A DNA stretch of 64,000 bases from Polytrichum commune (GCA_950295325.1 OX485803.1:21638001-21702000), one strand, 5' to 3'. Numbered from the stretch's first letter, positions 36,033-47,997 are shown. A program made the numbers and translations. Notes: a model not told the origin generated them from the letters alone.

Positions 36033-37143
36033 ATGACACAATTTTTGATTTTAAACTCCTACATTAATCTACCTAGCAGTGGTCCTCTTTAATAAGTTGA
36101 GGACTATAGGCTCAGGTAATTCTAAATCTACATACACGTAAAGAAATTATACTTACCATGAATTGGATGTAATGAGGATGCAAATGAATGGAGAAAAATA
36201 ACCATAGTAACAGACGTGAACCACGTCTCTAATCCATGGTAAAAATAAGGTTTACAAGAACTTACCATAGGTAAGAACTCCAATATATACCCTTAACCCT
36301 AAAAAGAGCCTCTTTTTTTACCATTCACGCAAGTGAGAGGTGTGGCGAGCTTTGTGTATACACATTAGGGTAATAGATACGTGCTAAGAATAAGAGAAAC
36401 TAGGGATCATCACCAAGAGGAGTATTTTACTTGGAGTAACCCAATCATGGTCAAGGAACATGTTTGAACACCCATATGTTGTTTAATAATGAGTGTTGTA
36501 TGAAATACTTTGATGCATTTGAAATGGATTAAGTGTGTGCAAGGATAACAATTCGGTCCTACTGTTATTTACCTCGTGTACGTAACTAATCCTCAATTAT
36601 TTGTTGGTTGGTTGCATGAGCACAAGTGAGGCATGCCTTCACAGATTTAGTATAATGATGTATTGTGATTATGACATTCTATGCATATCTATTGGTTGAG
36701 GTTATTAGGAACATTTCCCTTGTAAGTACTCCATGCATGTGGTAGATTAAGTATGTGTACTTTGAAGTGAAACAAGGAGATAGATGTTCAAACCACAAGA
36801 TATGGGGTAGGCAGAATCGAACATTTGTTGTAGGAAGCCATGTGACAATAGAAATTCTTAATAAGGTACATTTTCTTGCAAAACAAATTAGATTATGAGA
36901 CAAGATGTCTATGTTGTACAACACACCTAGTTAGGCATGATGGCAAATATTAAGCTCTATTATGCAAAATGTTATTGTGATTCCAAATAGAAAGATGCAA
37001 AAGAGGTAGAAAGAGTCTTGTGGACATTCCCGCCCACCCACCCTTGTATTGCAAAGAAGAAGAAATTGAAGGATTTGGCCTCTGAGAAGAGGAAGTTCAA
37101 ACTTTGTAAAAGTTTTGAAAAGTCAACTCTCTCTGTCTCTCTA
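36033..37143. other. Intergenic, nothing recognised
   Basis: AT-rich non-coding sequence ending in a CTCTCTCTGTCTCTCTA tract directly before the pogo-like element. Confidence 0.5.
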
Positions 37144-38634
37144 CAGTCTAACCTTGATAATGTCACCCTTGTTAATAGAACACCTTGATATTGTCACCTA
37201 AAAGTTTGAAACCGATTTTCATAGTGTAAAACTCCCTCGTTATTATCCCTATCACCCTTGGTAATGTCACTATTTTTTTCCAAAATCCGTAGTGTAAATG
37301 TGATAATACCAAGTATGGATGGATTGTATGTGATGGTTGGATGGACAGATTGTAGTAGCCGAAAGGGTCATGCACCGCCCATGTGATAAATGCAATGTTA
37401 TTCTTGGAACTTGATCGTGCACCAACCCTGAATGGTGTTGTCTATACACGACACTCAAAGGTGTTGTCTTTTCACGGCACTGTCAAGACTTCTCGGCCTC
37501 TATGCACCCCACCTTCCGTCACATGTGTTCAATTGTGTGTCTTTTCACGGTGTTCACGCATGTGGGCACAAGAAGAAGAAGAAGAAACCAAGGAATTTTG
37601 CTTCACGGAGCTAGAATTGGGGTTTATGGAAGGCACTCACATTTGGGAAGTAGAGGGAGATCCCCAATTTTGTTTAGCAAAATCTGTAAACTAAGTTAGA
37701 GGGTTGTTTATCACTGGTTAATTAGTTTGGGCGCCCATCTGATTCGTTTCCTAGTTTTGGAGATAACCTTCTTGGCTTTGTTTCTGGCTTTCTCTCATAG
37801 ATGGGAACACAGAAATTGGGAGTGAGCAGATAGGTCTTGCGTGTGGAAGACGCCAATGCCATCACCGCCATATTGCCTACAGAGTGGAATGCAAATATCA
37901 ACAATTTTGATGAACATATGAAGTCCAAAATGGAGGAAACAACTTTGGAATTGGGCAATCTCATCGCCACATTGAATTTGGGTTTGGATGTCGAAGGCAA
38001 GCCTGTAGAAAAGCTTTGTTCTTTGGAGTACATAAACATGGAAGGTGAAGATGATTTTGAGGTGGAATATTCTACTGAGGAGCTTGTGTAATTAGTGCAA
38101 GATGGCGAACATGTTCTTGATTCCATGGAAGTAGACCCATTGATTGTTGATAGCAGTGATGATGAGTCTAAAATAGTGAAGCTAAGCGATGCACAAAAAT
38201 ATGCTAAAGATGTTTTGAATTTTATGGCTAGCCAAGGTTCTCAGATTTTCAACACTCAGGAGTTGTTAGGAATGGAAAAAATCCATGACAAACTCATTAG
38301 AATTGGTGTTGCACATTTAACATCAACAAAACAATGTGACATTAGAAGCTTCTTTGTCTCTAGTGAGAGGTCTTTGCCTGATCTCAATGACACATTATGA
38401 TGTGCTCTTGTTGTTATTCAAAATTTTGAATTAGATTTTACATTCAAAAACATTGAAGTCTTGTATTTTTATTTTTATTTTACATTGTAATTTTATTTTG
38501 ATTTTCTACCTATTTTTTTTATAATATCACATTATGCACAAATCTTTAAAATGTGACATTATCAAATATGTCACACCTTGTTTATATCACTCTTTTTGGT
38601 GAAACGGATGTGTGACATTATCAAGGTTAGACTG
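37144..38634 (+). mobile_element. pogo/Tigger-like element, 1491 bp, TA duplication
   Basis: The 23-base ends are perfect inverted repeats starting CAGTCTAACCTTGATAATGT (37144 and inward from 38634), flanked by TA at 37142-37143 and 38635-38636. TA targets and CAGT starts are typical of pogo-type Tc1/mariner elements. Related ATAATGTCAC motifs recur just inside both ends. It keeps only a C-terminal transposase-like remnant. Confidence 0.88.
37801..38400 (+). pseudogene. Remnant of a pogo-like transposase C-terminus
   Basis: One frame from ATG 37801 to TGA 38398-38400 is interrupted by TAG 37831 and TAA 38089. It reads PTEWNANINNFDEHM, an acidic stretch (EGEDDFEVEYSTEEL), then DSSDDESKIVKLSDAQKY and a helical end with IHDKLIRIGV and SDIRSFF-like CDIRSFF. 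Acidic tail plus final helices fit the end of Tigger/CENP-B-like transposases, but the DNA-binding and DDE parts are missing, so the family call rests mainly on the element ends. A similar layout is seen at 46210-46500. Confidence 0.5.
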
Positions 38635-38638
38635 TATA

Positions 38639-38912
38639 CCGCAGCCAAAATCGACTGCGGTTTTTTTGACCAGCCTGATCTGCAGTCGTTAAACGACTAC
38701 AAATTTTTGTTTTTTTATTTTGTGACTGCAATTTTAACCATTTTGGGACATGTAATATACTGTTGCAAAGGTATTTTCAAGACCTTTTCAAATATATATC
38801 ACATGCACCCAAATTCCTACAATTTTAGTTGCTAAACCAAAAAACAATATGTAGTCATTTAGCGACTGCAGATCAGGCTGGTCAAAAGAACCGTAGCCAA
38901 TTTTGGTTGCGG
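38639..38912. mobile_element. CCGCAGCC-family fold-back MITE, full copy
   Basis: The 274-bp element has ends CCGCAGCCAAAATCGACTGC (38639) and CCGCAACCAAAATTGGCTAC (inward from 38912), followed by TTTTGACCAGCCTGATCTGC on both sides, so the arms run over most of its length. It starts two bases after the TA of the pogo-like element. Confidence 0.9.
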
Positions 38913-38915
38913 CAC

Positions 38916-38980
38916 TATCTATCTATCTATCTAGATAAATAAATAAATAGATAAATAGATACACACACACACACACACAC
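38916..38980 (+). repeat. Compound microsatellite (CTAT, AAAT/AGAT, CA)
   Basis: CTAT repeats run into AAATAAAT and AGATAAAT, then (AC)10. It sits directly against the MITE end. Confidence 0.95.
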
Positions 38981-41978
38981 TTATAGTGATTTAAAAAAAA
39001 TTACACTCTAATAGTCGTGATGTAATGGTTTATCATGCCAAGTGGTTCAATGTGATACCAATGACAACATTGATATCACTTGACACATGCACACAAGTGC
39101 CTTTATAGTGGTTAAATGAAAAATACATAATACCCCCTATTTTGAACACCAAAATGTCTTATGTGGAACTTTGTGAGTGACTAATATAACATTACACAAT
39201 TTAGTTGCTCAATAGTGGAAGGCAAAATTTGGTTGTTTGGCATAGATTACATACAAATTTCACATGGTTTTCGCAACATTGCACCCCATGTTATTAGTAT
39301 TCTTTTGGTGTGTACCTTATTACTCATCAAGGGTTTATGATTTTAAAAAACCATGGAAAAAAAACTTGTCCAAAATAATAATGCATTTGAGGGTATTTTT
39401 GTGCCATCAAGACAATCACGTTGCAAATAATATCATTTGGGGAAAGATGGCCAAACAATATGAAAAAAAATCCTAATCACAGGTATTTTGAAACCCAATG
39501 TGACTAGAATTTCACTCTAGATGTGTATTTTCACAATTGACATAGTGTGCATGCAATAAAAATGTGCTACAGCAAGAGATGATGTCTATATCTAAGATTA
39601 ATATTTGTCATTTATATCATAAGGGTCCATTGATAAAAATACACATACACATGTTCATTACGTCCAAACTTCATGCATAAAACTATATTCATTTAAAACC
39701 TTGTTGAGGGCTAATACTTTGTTGTCTTTAATGTCACGGTATGCGGCGTCGACGGCCGCACCTTATCCGTTGGGTTTCATCCATCTAGATTTGGATGGAT
39801 GAATCTTAGTTGTGAAGAGGAAGGCCTCCTCCTTGGCTTGGCATTCTTGCAAAGTCAAGTCTTGTGAGTGAGTGTGTGGAGAGAGCTTGTGTGAGGTGAA
39901 GATTGCATGTGTTTGCAATAAATCTTGAGTTCTTCTCCCCTTCCCTACACTTTTGGATTCTCCCGTGGTGGAGTGAGAGATAGCTTGATTCATTGTGTGC
40001 ATTTGAAGAGAGATTAGACCTCTTATGTGTGTTTGACTCTCTTCCTTTTCTATCGAGGTGTATTGTTTATGTGTGACTTTGCTATGTTTTAGTGTTGTTT
40101 GTTAGTGGTGGTTGGTACTCGAGCTGCAGTGACACACGATCGCTATTTTACATGACATTGAACATTTTAAAGACCGTGAAGTGACAACCACAAAATTAGG
40201 CTAAAAAACAATGTTGCTACATTGAGGATTGTCTACGAGGTTGCACTGTGCATGGAACACCACTATATCTACCAAACTCCAACGAGCTTTATAAGCATAT
40301 TGAAAATATGGGTGCAAGAAAAATTGGATGTTTGGGAAGTCCAATAATTGTCCATGACATGAATCTATGTTTCATCAAAATTCTATGTGGATCATTAGTT
40401 TTTGTGCACAACCTAAAGTTATGCCGTATGCATTCCAACTATATTTTTTTAAGCAAACATGCACATAAACCATGCTTACCCTAGTCTTAACTCCCTCGAT
40501 TATATTGGTTGATCCAAATTATATATATATGAAGTTTCTACACGTGATTTTCAACTACAAACAAATGAGGAAATCGCAAGCATTCAAAAATGTGTAATAT
40601 TATCTTTTAATCCAATTCACCCAAGGGGTGGACTCTTCATAACACGAACTAACATGTATTATTTGAGGTGAATGTAGAAAGGTGTATTATTTGAGACATT
40701 AGTATACATAGCATACATAAGGGAGAAGTATTGTTTTTCTCTAGTGTTGTTCATTTTGAAAAGGCCATTAAGAATTTTGAAGTCAAGGTAGATGTACAAA
40801 AAGCAACCCTAATGATCAAAGAAAAATTTGACAATTAACATACTTATTTCACTCAATTGTGTTTACATCTATTGTTGTCAAATGGTAATAATCCCCAAAG
40901 TCTACATGGTCACTTCTTTGTTAGGGTTTGCATTTGGGTTCTAAGTTTTCCCAAACTTGAGATTCTTAGAACGCTCATTGGCTCCCTTGAGTCTTGCTCT
41001 CCAAATTATGGCTAAGTTATTGTGCTCTTGTCAAGTTTGTTTGTTTGATGCAATTTATGGGTGAAATAGTGTTCAATGACTTTCTTATTGGTCTGTAAAA
41101 GTGAGTTGTATATACAAATAAAGGCCTATTCATATCATAATTTTATTTATTGTGTGTATGTAATGGAGGCATTTATCACATAACATCGAAAAGCTAAGTA
41201 CAAGTACATGAGTCCATTTCCTCACATGTCGTCAACACGAGTACATTTGCTTTCCCTTTACAAATTTCTCGTTCTACCAAAGGGGGGTTTGACTTAACAT
41301 CGTTGCACAATTATCATGGGGTTGAAGTGAATTTTGCAGACAAGTATTTCCACAAGCAACGTTGTTTCTTTTGTTTTTCACCTTGCCTACGTAGCAAAAT
41401 TATCTTGTAAGTTATTACAAACTCCCACAACACTCAAACCATTTGGGTCCTAGGAGGCTCCTAGCCTTACAAGTTTAAGGTGCATTGTGGATATGTGATG
41501 AAGCATATGCTCACATTTGCTTAATATTATAGCACAATTTTATAAGAACGCTCACGTTTTATGTTTATATATAACATAAGTTGTGGTGGTGGTGGTGAGG
41601 TTGTTGCTCTTCCGTTTGTCCATCATTCTTGTCTAATAAAAAAAAGAAAAAGAAAAACGTTTCAAAGTAAATTGGTCACATGTCAAAGATTCCCAAGCTC
41701 CAAACAAACATGTGACATAGAAAATAATGATTCAAATGTGGGAAATGGGAGGACTACAAGTGCAAAAGGTGGGTATAGTGGGAGAAACACCTGGGAAGTG
41801 GCGGGCATGGCATGAGCACAGGGAGATGGTGGGGGGTATGCATGGGCATGGGCATAAGATTACATGAGTGTATGGGGTTGATTCACATGTGCAACGAAGC
41901 AAGATGGACATAGGATTGGTGAGACATCAATTCATATACATGTATGCAATGGGCCAGGTCCGCACGGACCCAAATTAA
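38981..41978. other. Intergenic, nothing recognised
   Basis: AT-rich, with scattered short frames. A GTGGTGGTGGTGG run at 41582 codes only for a short glycine run. No gene is supported. Confidence 0.5.
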
Positions 41979-42312
41979 GGTATTTAGTGCCACCAATTCT
42001 AATTGTCTTGCTCAATTCTAATTGTCAACCACAATATAGTGTCACCAACACTAAATGTTAACCCAACATTATTTGTCATTCCTTGAGAAATTTTTGGGGG
42101 ATCATGCATTTACAGTGTTGCAATTACTGTCACTTACCAAATGATTTTTCATCCAAATTTAATCATCCACAACAATATTTCATCACAAGTAAGGGTTTTT
42201 GCCGACGGATGAACTCATCCAACATCCATGTCAATATTTGTTCATTTTTCATAAGAAGTGTCATCCGAAGAGTTAGCATAGTGACATTAAATACCATATG
42301 ACACCAAATACC
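41979..42312. mobile_element. MITE with TATTTAGTGTCA ends, copy 2
   Basis: Left end GGTATTTAGTGCCACC; right end in reverse complement GGTATTTGGTGTCATATGG, with a second inner match GGTATTTAATGTCAC. The interior matches 18037-18365 in inverted orientation. Confidence 0.72.
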
Positions 42313-42638
42313 ATATTTATTGTAGTTTCTTTTCATGAGAAAGTATGGACAACTTTACATCCACCCATGTTTGGATGTAAAAAAAACTTCTAAGGACCCC
42401 TCGATAGATGATGTCCAAGGCCTCGACAAAGGTAGCAAGCCACATGAGTTTGGTTGGGCTTGAAATTATGACACATGGAATGAAGGCCATCTAAACGCAA
42501 CCAAGGGCATAAAGAAAGGATATCCACAACTAATGAGTCCTGGAAAATGGGCCGCCCACAACAAATTTATGTATTTATGTAATGGAGTTGCACAATCTTA
42601 TCTCATGTTGCTTACTATGGTGTCATTCTCATCCACCG

Positions 42639-42652
42639 CCCCCCCCCCCCCC
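42639..42652 (+). repeat. C14 homopolymer
   Basis: Fourteen consecutive C. Similar tracts lie at 45580-45594 (C15) and 60646-60664 (G19). Confidence 0.95.
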
Positions 42653-43310
42653 ACCTACTTCAATGAAATAGTGTACTCTAATCTCAACTAGAAATGCCTA
42701 ACTCCACACTAATTTACATAGACTAGTTTGCTAATGGCCCGGTAATTTAATGATCTTTCCAAATTTTCTTACTTGGTTTTTTCGCTAAAATCCATAATTT
42801 TGTGATGGAAAAGTGATGAGTGATATCCATTGAAGTGTCCACAAGATTTTGACCATTATAAACTATGTTCTATATCCTCTAAAATAGTAAGGACTTTGTG
42901 ATATCATAATACAATGAAGCAAGATGGTGGCACAATTTCACTCAATGTTGATTGTATCCTCTCGTCCGTCCACGTCAAAAACTTAAATCTTATAGATTTA
43001 TGGTTTACTCATCTCAAATGTGACTTGCTAGACTTATTTAGTATTGATAAGCTAATTGCAACATGAAACCAACTCTCATAAGCAACCTATAAAATAAATG
43101 AATTACTTCAACATATTATGCAATAGTCCTCCCTTGCGAAGAGTGATGACCTTTGTGCATGAGAGAAAATTTACTTCCATGATTTGCCATAAAATATAGC
43201 ATTACTCAACATGTAAACATTGAATCCGTTTTGTGCGGAGAGGAGAAATAATAATGGCAAATGCTGGCAATGCAGGGTCTGGCATTAGGCTTTATTGTAT
43301 GCCTCCAGTT

Positions 43311-44166
43311 AGAGTAGAGGTGCCCATAATTGATCACTTCAGAGGTTTTGTGCTAGATCTGGAGAAGTATAAGGTAGTGCAAAATTTTACCGTGTAGAAG
43401 ATAACAATAAGGAGGATTGCAATTTTTGTGGTTATTATATTCCTTAAATTGAAAATATTGTGAGTTTTTGAAGCCAAAAGTTGGTCCAAACATATTACCA
43501 ATGTCTAGTGTATGCCATAACTGCTCAATTCAATCGCTCATTCCTCCTCATTTTAGCACTCAAAACTAATGTGTCATGGCACTATTGGTTCCTGCTTGGT
43601 CGAAATCCAATCCCAGCTTGATCGAAAAGTTAGTCCCAATTAACTTGATCAAAATTCCAGTATCCTATAGATTGCCGATGGGGTCATGATCGGGAATAGG
43701 CGCCTGTACTATATTGATATTGGCTAGCGTGTAGCCCAAAGCCTCAAAACAGCGGTGCAAGTTGGTAGCTATAGTAGAGTGCCTATTCCCAATCATGACC
43801 ATGTCGGCAATCTATTAGGTATTGGAATTCCAATCATGCTAGGATTAAATATCATATTAGGTTGAATTTCGATAGGTCTGAAACCAAAAGTGTCATGAAA
43901 CATGTCTTGGATTTGAGTGCTAAAGTAAGGAGGAATGAGCAGTTAAGATGAGTAATTAAGATAGACTCTAGACATTGGTAACATGTTCGAGCCAATTTTT
44001 GGCTTCAAAAAATCACAATAATTTCAATTCAAAAAATAAAATTACCGAAAAAATTGCAATCCTCGTGATTTCTATCTTCCTACATGGGAAAAAATTGCAC
44101 TGCCTTATACTTCTCCAAACTTGACACAGAATCTCTGAAGTGATTGGTTATGTGCACCTCTACTCT
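43311..44166. mobile_element. 856-bp fold-back element with arms of about 400 bp
   Basis: Left arm from AGAGTAGAGGTGCCCATAA (43311) pairs with the right arm ending at 44166 (reverse complement AGAGTAGAGGTGCACATAA). Matching continues through CACTTCAGAG, GGAGAAGTATAAGG, AAGCCAAAA, CTCATTCCTCCT and up to AGATTGCCGA and GGGAATAGGC near the centre, leaving a loop of about 45 bases at 43720-43765. Arms are imperfect (roughly 80-85 percent by eye). No clear target duplication. Confidence 0.88.
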
Positions 44167-44217
44167 ACATGTCTAATGTGATTGGTAGGTAGGAACGAAG
44201 CCTCAAAGGCAATGAAA

Positions 44218-44440
44218 GGGAAGAACTGACCACTAGTTACAGATGAACCGGTTGAGTTTGAGAAATAACCGGTTCACATTCAAGATTTTTGGAAAAATTA
44301 CCAATCCATTCAAAGGTAATTTTAGAATACTCCTAATTTTCATGAAAAAAAACCGAAAGATGTCAACATACAACCGCTTGTACTTGGAAACATTAGGATA
44401 TCGACCAATTATGTCCAAAAAAATTCCCGGACACTCCTCC
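44218..44440 (+). repeat. ACCGGTT dispersed repeat, copy 7
   Basis: GGGAAGAACTGACC, then CTAGTTACAGATGAACCGGT and GAGAAATAACCGGTTCAC. It starts about 50 bases after the fold-back element. Confidence 0.88.
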
Positions 44441-44543
44441 AAGGCTCCCAGCCTTACATGTCGCTAATTAGGCAGTTGGTAGCTTTGAAACTTGGGAAGG
44501 TCGCTAATCGTCGCCGACCTTGGCCAAGTTCCACATGTCTTGT

Positions 44544-44580
44544 GCCCCCTTCCCACTTGACTTTAGCTAAGCCTAAAAGT
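44544..44580 (+). repeat. Single end related to the nested element at 13140
   Basis: GCCCCCTTCCCACTTGACTT and then TAGCTAAGCC match the right end of the 13140-14116 element, which reads GCCCCCTCCCCACTTGAC and TAGCTAAG. No partner end is seen within 1 kb. Confidence 0.65.
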
Positions 44581-44734
44581 TGGTTCTAAAAACACGGTCT
44601 CCACATCATCGACACACTCTAGTCTCGAGTCTAGTTGGCAAATGACGTGGCATGGTTAAATAGTGGAGGTTTTAAGCCTCAAGCAGTGACCCTCCCATCG
44701 GTACCTAGACATGAGGTAAGAATGTAGGACCTTT

Positions 44735-45000
44735 AAAAGTGCCGTCTCTCGCCCTTGTGATTGGTTGCTTTTAGTCTTAGCTATGAAGGCACGAGGAGCT
44801 TCATTTAACAGAAAACTGATGGTAAGATAGATGAGAGTGGTAAGGCATTTGGGGATGGGACATAAACTATCCAACATTCATTGCTTGCTAGATAAAACAA
44901 TGAACATGTGTGAAAACTACTTAACTAACACCTACTCAAAAATCTCTAGAGGAAGTTGTTGTAGGTGCATTGGGATAGCTGAATGCCTTTGCTACACCCT
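44735..45000 (+). repeat. Dispersed repeat shared with 32230-32530
   Basis: Inverted match to 32230-32530. The frame 44831-45043 contains the conserved stretch NMCENYLTNTYSKISR and a Cys cluster CCRCIGIAECLC that also appears, modified, in the other copy. Confidence 0.75.
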
Positions 45001-45206
45001 AAACTCCATAATATCAACCCCCATAATGTCACACACTCTCTAATACCCCGAAACCCTAGGGAGCATATCTTCATAGTTCAAATCTCACTCCTAATTGTCA
45101 GACTTCTCTCCCTGATATTACGAATTTTGTCATTAATTCAAACCACCAAAGAAGTCAACCCACACCCTCACATTGCGCCATGTGTCAACATGTGGAGTAT
45201 TGCCTT

Positions 45207-45237
<31 letters not shown>

Positions 45238-45484
45238 TGCCACTTGTTGAATGTTGGTGCATGTGTCCGCCACATCACCTGGGAAGGCCAAGTGAAGTGG
45301 ACCACACTAGTGTAGATGACGGGAGAACGAATTCCAACTGTCCTCACATTTTCTTTGTGTTATTCCATAATGTCACATGCTACACTAATTCTATAGCATC
45401 ACACATCCATGTTAACACTACAAAACTCCGTAATATCACGTGCACTTTGGTTGCCATAGGTGTGATACTACGGAGTTTAGAGTG
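44995..45484. mobile_element. Non-autonomous pogo-like MITE, 490 bp, TA duplication
   Basis: Ends CACCCTAAACTCCATAATAT (44995) and CACTCTAAACTCCGTAGTAT (inward from 45484) flanked by TA (44993-44994 and 45485-45486). Internal CATAATGTCACA-type motifs repeat at 45022, 45369 and 45431. No coding remnant. Its left end abuts the dispersed repeat. Confidence 0.8.
45204..45236 (+). repeat. (CTT)11 microsatellite
   Basis: Uninterrupted TTC/CTT units within the pogo-like MITE. Confidence 0.95.
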
Positions 45485-45579
45485 TATAACCGAGAGAGCT
45501 TTACCCGGTTTTTAAGAAAGACTTGGTTATTTGGTAAAGTCGGGTGGGAAGGGGGCATTGATAGTCCATCCACCTCACT

Positions 45580-45594
45580 CCCCCCCCCCCCCCC
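45580..45594 (+). repeat. C15 homopolymer
   Basis: Fifteen consecutive C between the pogo-like MITE and the next ACCGGTT repeat. Confidence 0.95.
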
Positions 45595-45720
45595 TTTTTC
45601 TTTAGGCCATGGCCGAAAATATGTAGGCCATTCTGATGTTCTTGAACAGCTGGTGGTGGATTCCCCAGTGCTGGCAATGCACTGGAAACTATTCAACTTG
45701 AGGACACAGTCCTATGTCTG

Positions 45721-45946
45721 GGGAGAACCGGCGGTTGATCAAAGATGAACCGGTGAGTTTGAGAAATAACCGGTTGGAGTTGGAGACTTGAGGAGAATTA
45801 CCGATCATTTTAGAGGAATCTATAGAGGAATATGCCTCAAATGAATGGAAGCAAAACCGGAAGATTATGTCAACATGTAACCGGCTGGATTTAGAATCAC
45901 TAGGATCTTCACCGAATATATATGCCCAAAAACTTCCCGGGCACTT
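45721..45946 (+). repeat. ACCGGTT dispersed repeat, copy 8
   Basis: GGGAGAACCGGCGGTTGATC to AACTTCCCGGGCACTTG. The TA at 45948 that begins the next pogo-like element follows directly. Confidence 0.9.
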
Positions 45947-45949
45947 GTA

Positions 45950-46740
45950 CAGTCTAGCCCCGATAATATGACACCTCCATTATATGACGCATTTTTCCTC
46001 TCTCTCAATTCGATTCTTTTATTGCTCACCATAACTTGAGGAATATGGTGCCCAATGTAAAGAAAGCTATTATGTGATGCTCTCAACTATGGAGAGAGAT
46101 GAATCCACAAAACACACGAAACAACTGGAGGATGTCCAAAATTTTACTTGCAAAACAGAGTGTTGATTTTGCCATGGATGATGAATGTGAGTAATTGAGA
46201 ATAAAAGAAGCAACAAATGAACTGACAAACCACATTTCCTCTTTGAATCCTGGAAGTGAAAAAATGTCTATTGAAGAATATGTGCAATTGGCATGAAAGG
46301 AAATTGTTGATGCTAAGTACAACATGGATGAATTGGTGGATTTGGCATGGGGTAGAGAAATTCATTTGGGTTTAGATTTGAATGAAGAGCCAATGGAGGA
46401 GAATGATGTGGATGACCATCCAACACCAATAGTCAAGCTTCCTCAAGACCATGAGTTTGCCCAATTACTATCAAATCTAAGCATCCTTCAGAGTTTTTAG
46501 TTGTAGATGTGATGAACATGCAATCTTTTATGGATAAATTAAACAAGATGTCAATTTCCAACATCGACAAACATCATCAACAAACAAATTCTTACTTTCG
46601 TAGTGTGTGATTTGATGGTGAAGACATCATCATGGAACTATCAATATATTCAAAGAAAAATATGATCATAATTTTTCTTATATCATGTGATGTTGTGAGC
46701 ATATTTCTTCAATAAAAAAATACATTATGGCTTATGTGAT
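45950..46740 (+). mobile_element. Degenerate pogo-like element, right end not found
   Basis: CAGTCTAGCCCCGATAATAT at 45950 after TA resembles the end at 37144 (CAGTCTAACCTTGATAATGT). A coding remnant follows. I could not find the inverted partner; the right limit is a guess. Confidence 0.55.
46210..46500 (+). pseudogene. Remnant of a pogo-like transposase C-terminus
   Basis: A frame with one TGA (46294-46296 region) reads ATNELTNHISSLNPGSEKMS, then SIEEYVQLA, NMDELVDLAWG, an acidic part (NEEPMEENDVDDHPTP) and HEFAQLLSNLSILQSF before a stop at 46498-46500. The acidic segment followed by helices is like the remnant at 37801-38400. The call depends largely on the adjacent TIR. Confidence 0.4.
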
Positions 46741-47630
46741 GTTGTGGCTATCACTTGCCAATTTAGAGCTAGAAGTGGCCCCTATTGGCAGGAGCCATTT
46801 GTTGGTTGCCCTATGAGTCAGCATTGTCTCGGGCAACTGTCACTCTACCTATGGAGAATTTGTCACATTTTCATCCATTGGAATGGTAACATTCATAACC
46901 ATACTTTTCTTCAGAGTTTTTTCATTTTCATTCTAACTTTATCATCTATGATATTTTCATCCATTTTCATCCAAATATTGTCATCCTTGGTTTTCTTCCT
47001 TCTTCTTTTGTGATTATATAGTTAATCCAATAATTTCATCCACACATGTATTGTGTGATCAGTTTCATCTGTTGTTATCATCCATCACTGGAATCTTAGT
47101 TGTAACAGAATAAAGTTCATGCAAGTCATATTAAAATAACTTCTCAAAAGATTATATACTTCCAATAATTGTGTAAAGGTGTTTGTGTTTTCAAGTTATT
47201 CATCATTGGTTGTTCCCTCTCTGTAATAATAAAGTCCCAAAGATAAGGGAGAACTTTTCATACATATAGAGCCTGCATTTCAAATTCCTAGAATTCTGAA
47301 AAATAGATCTAGTGGGTATGAACAAATCTGTGAAGGATAACTAGGGATTTGTTGTGTCTATGTAAACTCATCCATTCGAGAGGTGTAAATGTAGGGAACT
47401 ATTTTCTAGTTTGAACGTGACTTTTTAAAGATGAATTGAAACCAATAATAGTGACACATACCCCAAATTAGTCTTGTGGTATTCAATCGGAATGATCTAG
47501 CCCTCCACTTGTAGGGGGTTTGTTTTCACTGTAGCCCCTTCATCCACGATGGATGAGTTCACACAAATGTCACAAACCTTAAATCGTGGAGGCTGACTCA
47601 ATACGATGTCAAAATTGACACACCAACAAC
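46741..47630. other. Intergenic, nothing recognised
   Basis: TTTCATCC-like motifs recur loosely at 46870-47080. No gene is supported. Confidence 0.5.
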
Positions 47631-47639
47631 ATTGTAAAG

Positions 47640-47997
47640 GCCCCGGGCTAAATCACAATTGTGTTCGGCTCGGCCCTGCCTCTCCCACACCTCCTTTACT
47701 ACCCAGTCTTCCTGCCCACACCTGTGTGGGAACTCTTTCCCGTTGGGAGCCAATGTGACAATAACCGGTCACTTAAGCCATTAAGCTCCTTCGGCATGTG
47801 AAGGAACTCCATCAATTAACTTGGGAATAATGAAAGTGATGTCAACTTGAATATTTGTAATTTTTTACCAGGTATGGTCATATTGGTTCCCAACGAGGAA
47901 GAGATCCCACGCAGGTGCAGGCAGGAAGACCGAGCAGTGAAGGAGGCGTGGGAGGAGGATGGCCCAGCTAAACACAAATGTGATTTAACCCGAGGCA
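47640..47997. mobile_element. MULE-like MITE, long inverted ends, 9-bp duplication
   Basis: Left GCCCCGGGCTAAATCACA and right (reverse complement) GCCTCGGGTTAAATCACA open arms of about 125 bp that include TCTTCCTGCC and GTTGGGA-CCAAT. Flanks ATTGTAAAG (47631-47639) and ATTGTGAAG (47998-48006) form a 9-bp target duplication with one mismatch, as in Mutator-like elements. No coding sequence inside. Confidence 0.85.

Noticed and set aside
41561-41815. 84-codon frame with a GGGGE run
   Set aside because: It depends on a GTGGTGGTGG repeat and shows no other protein feature.
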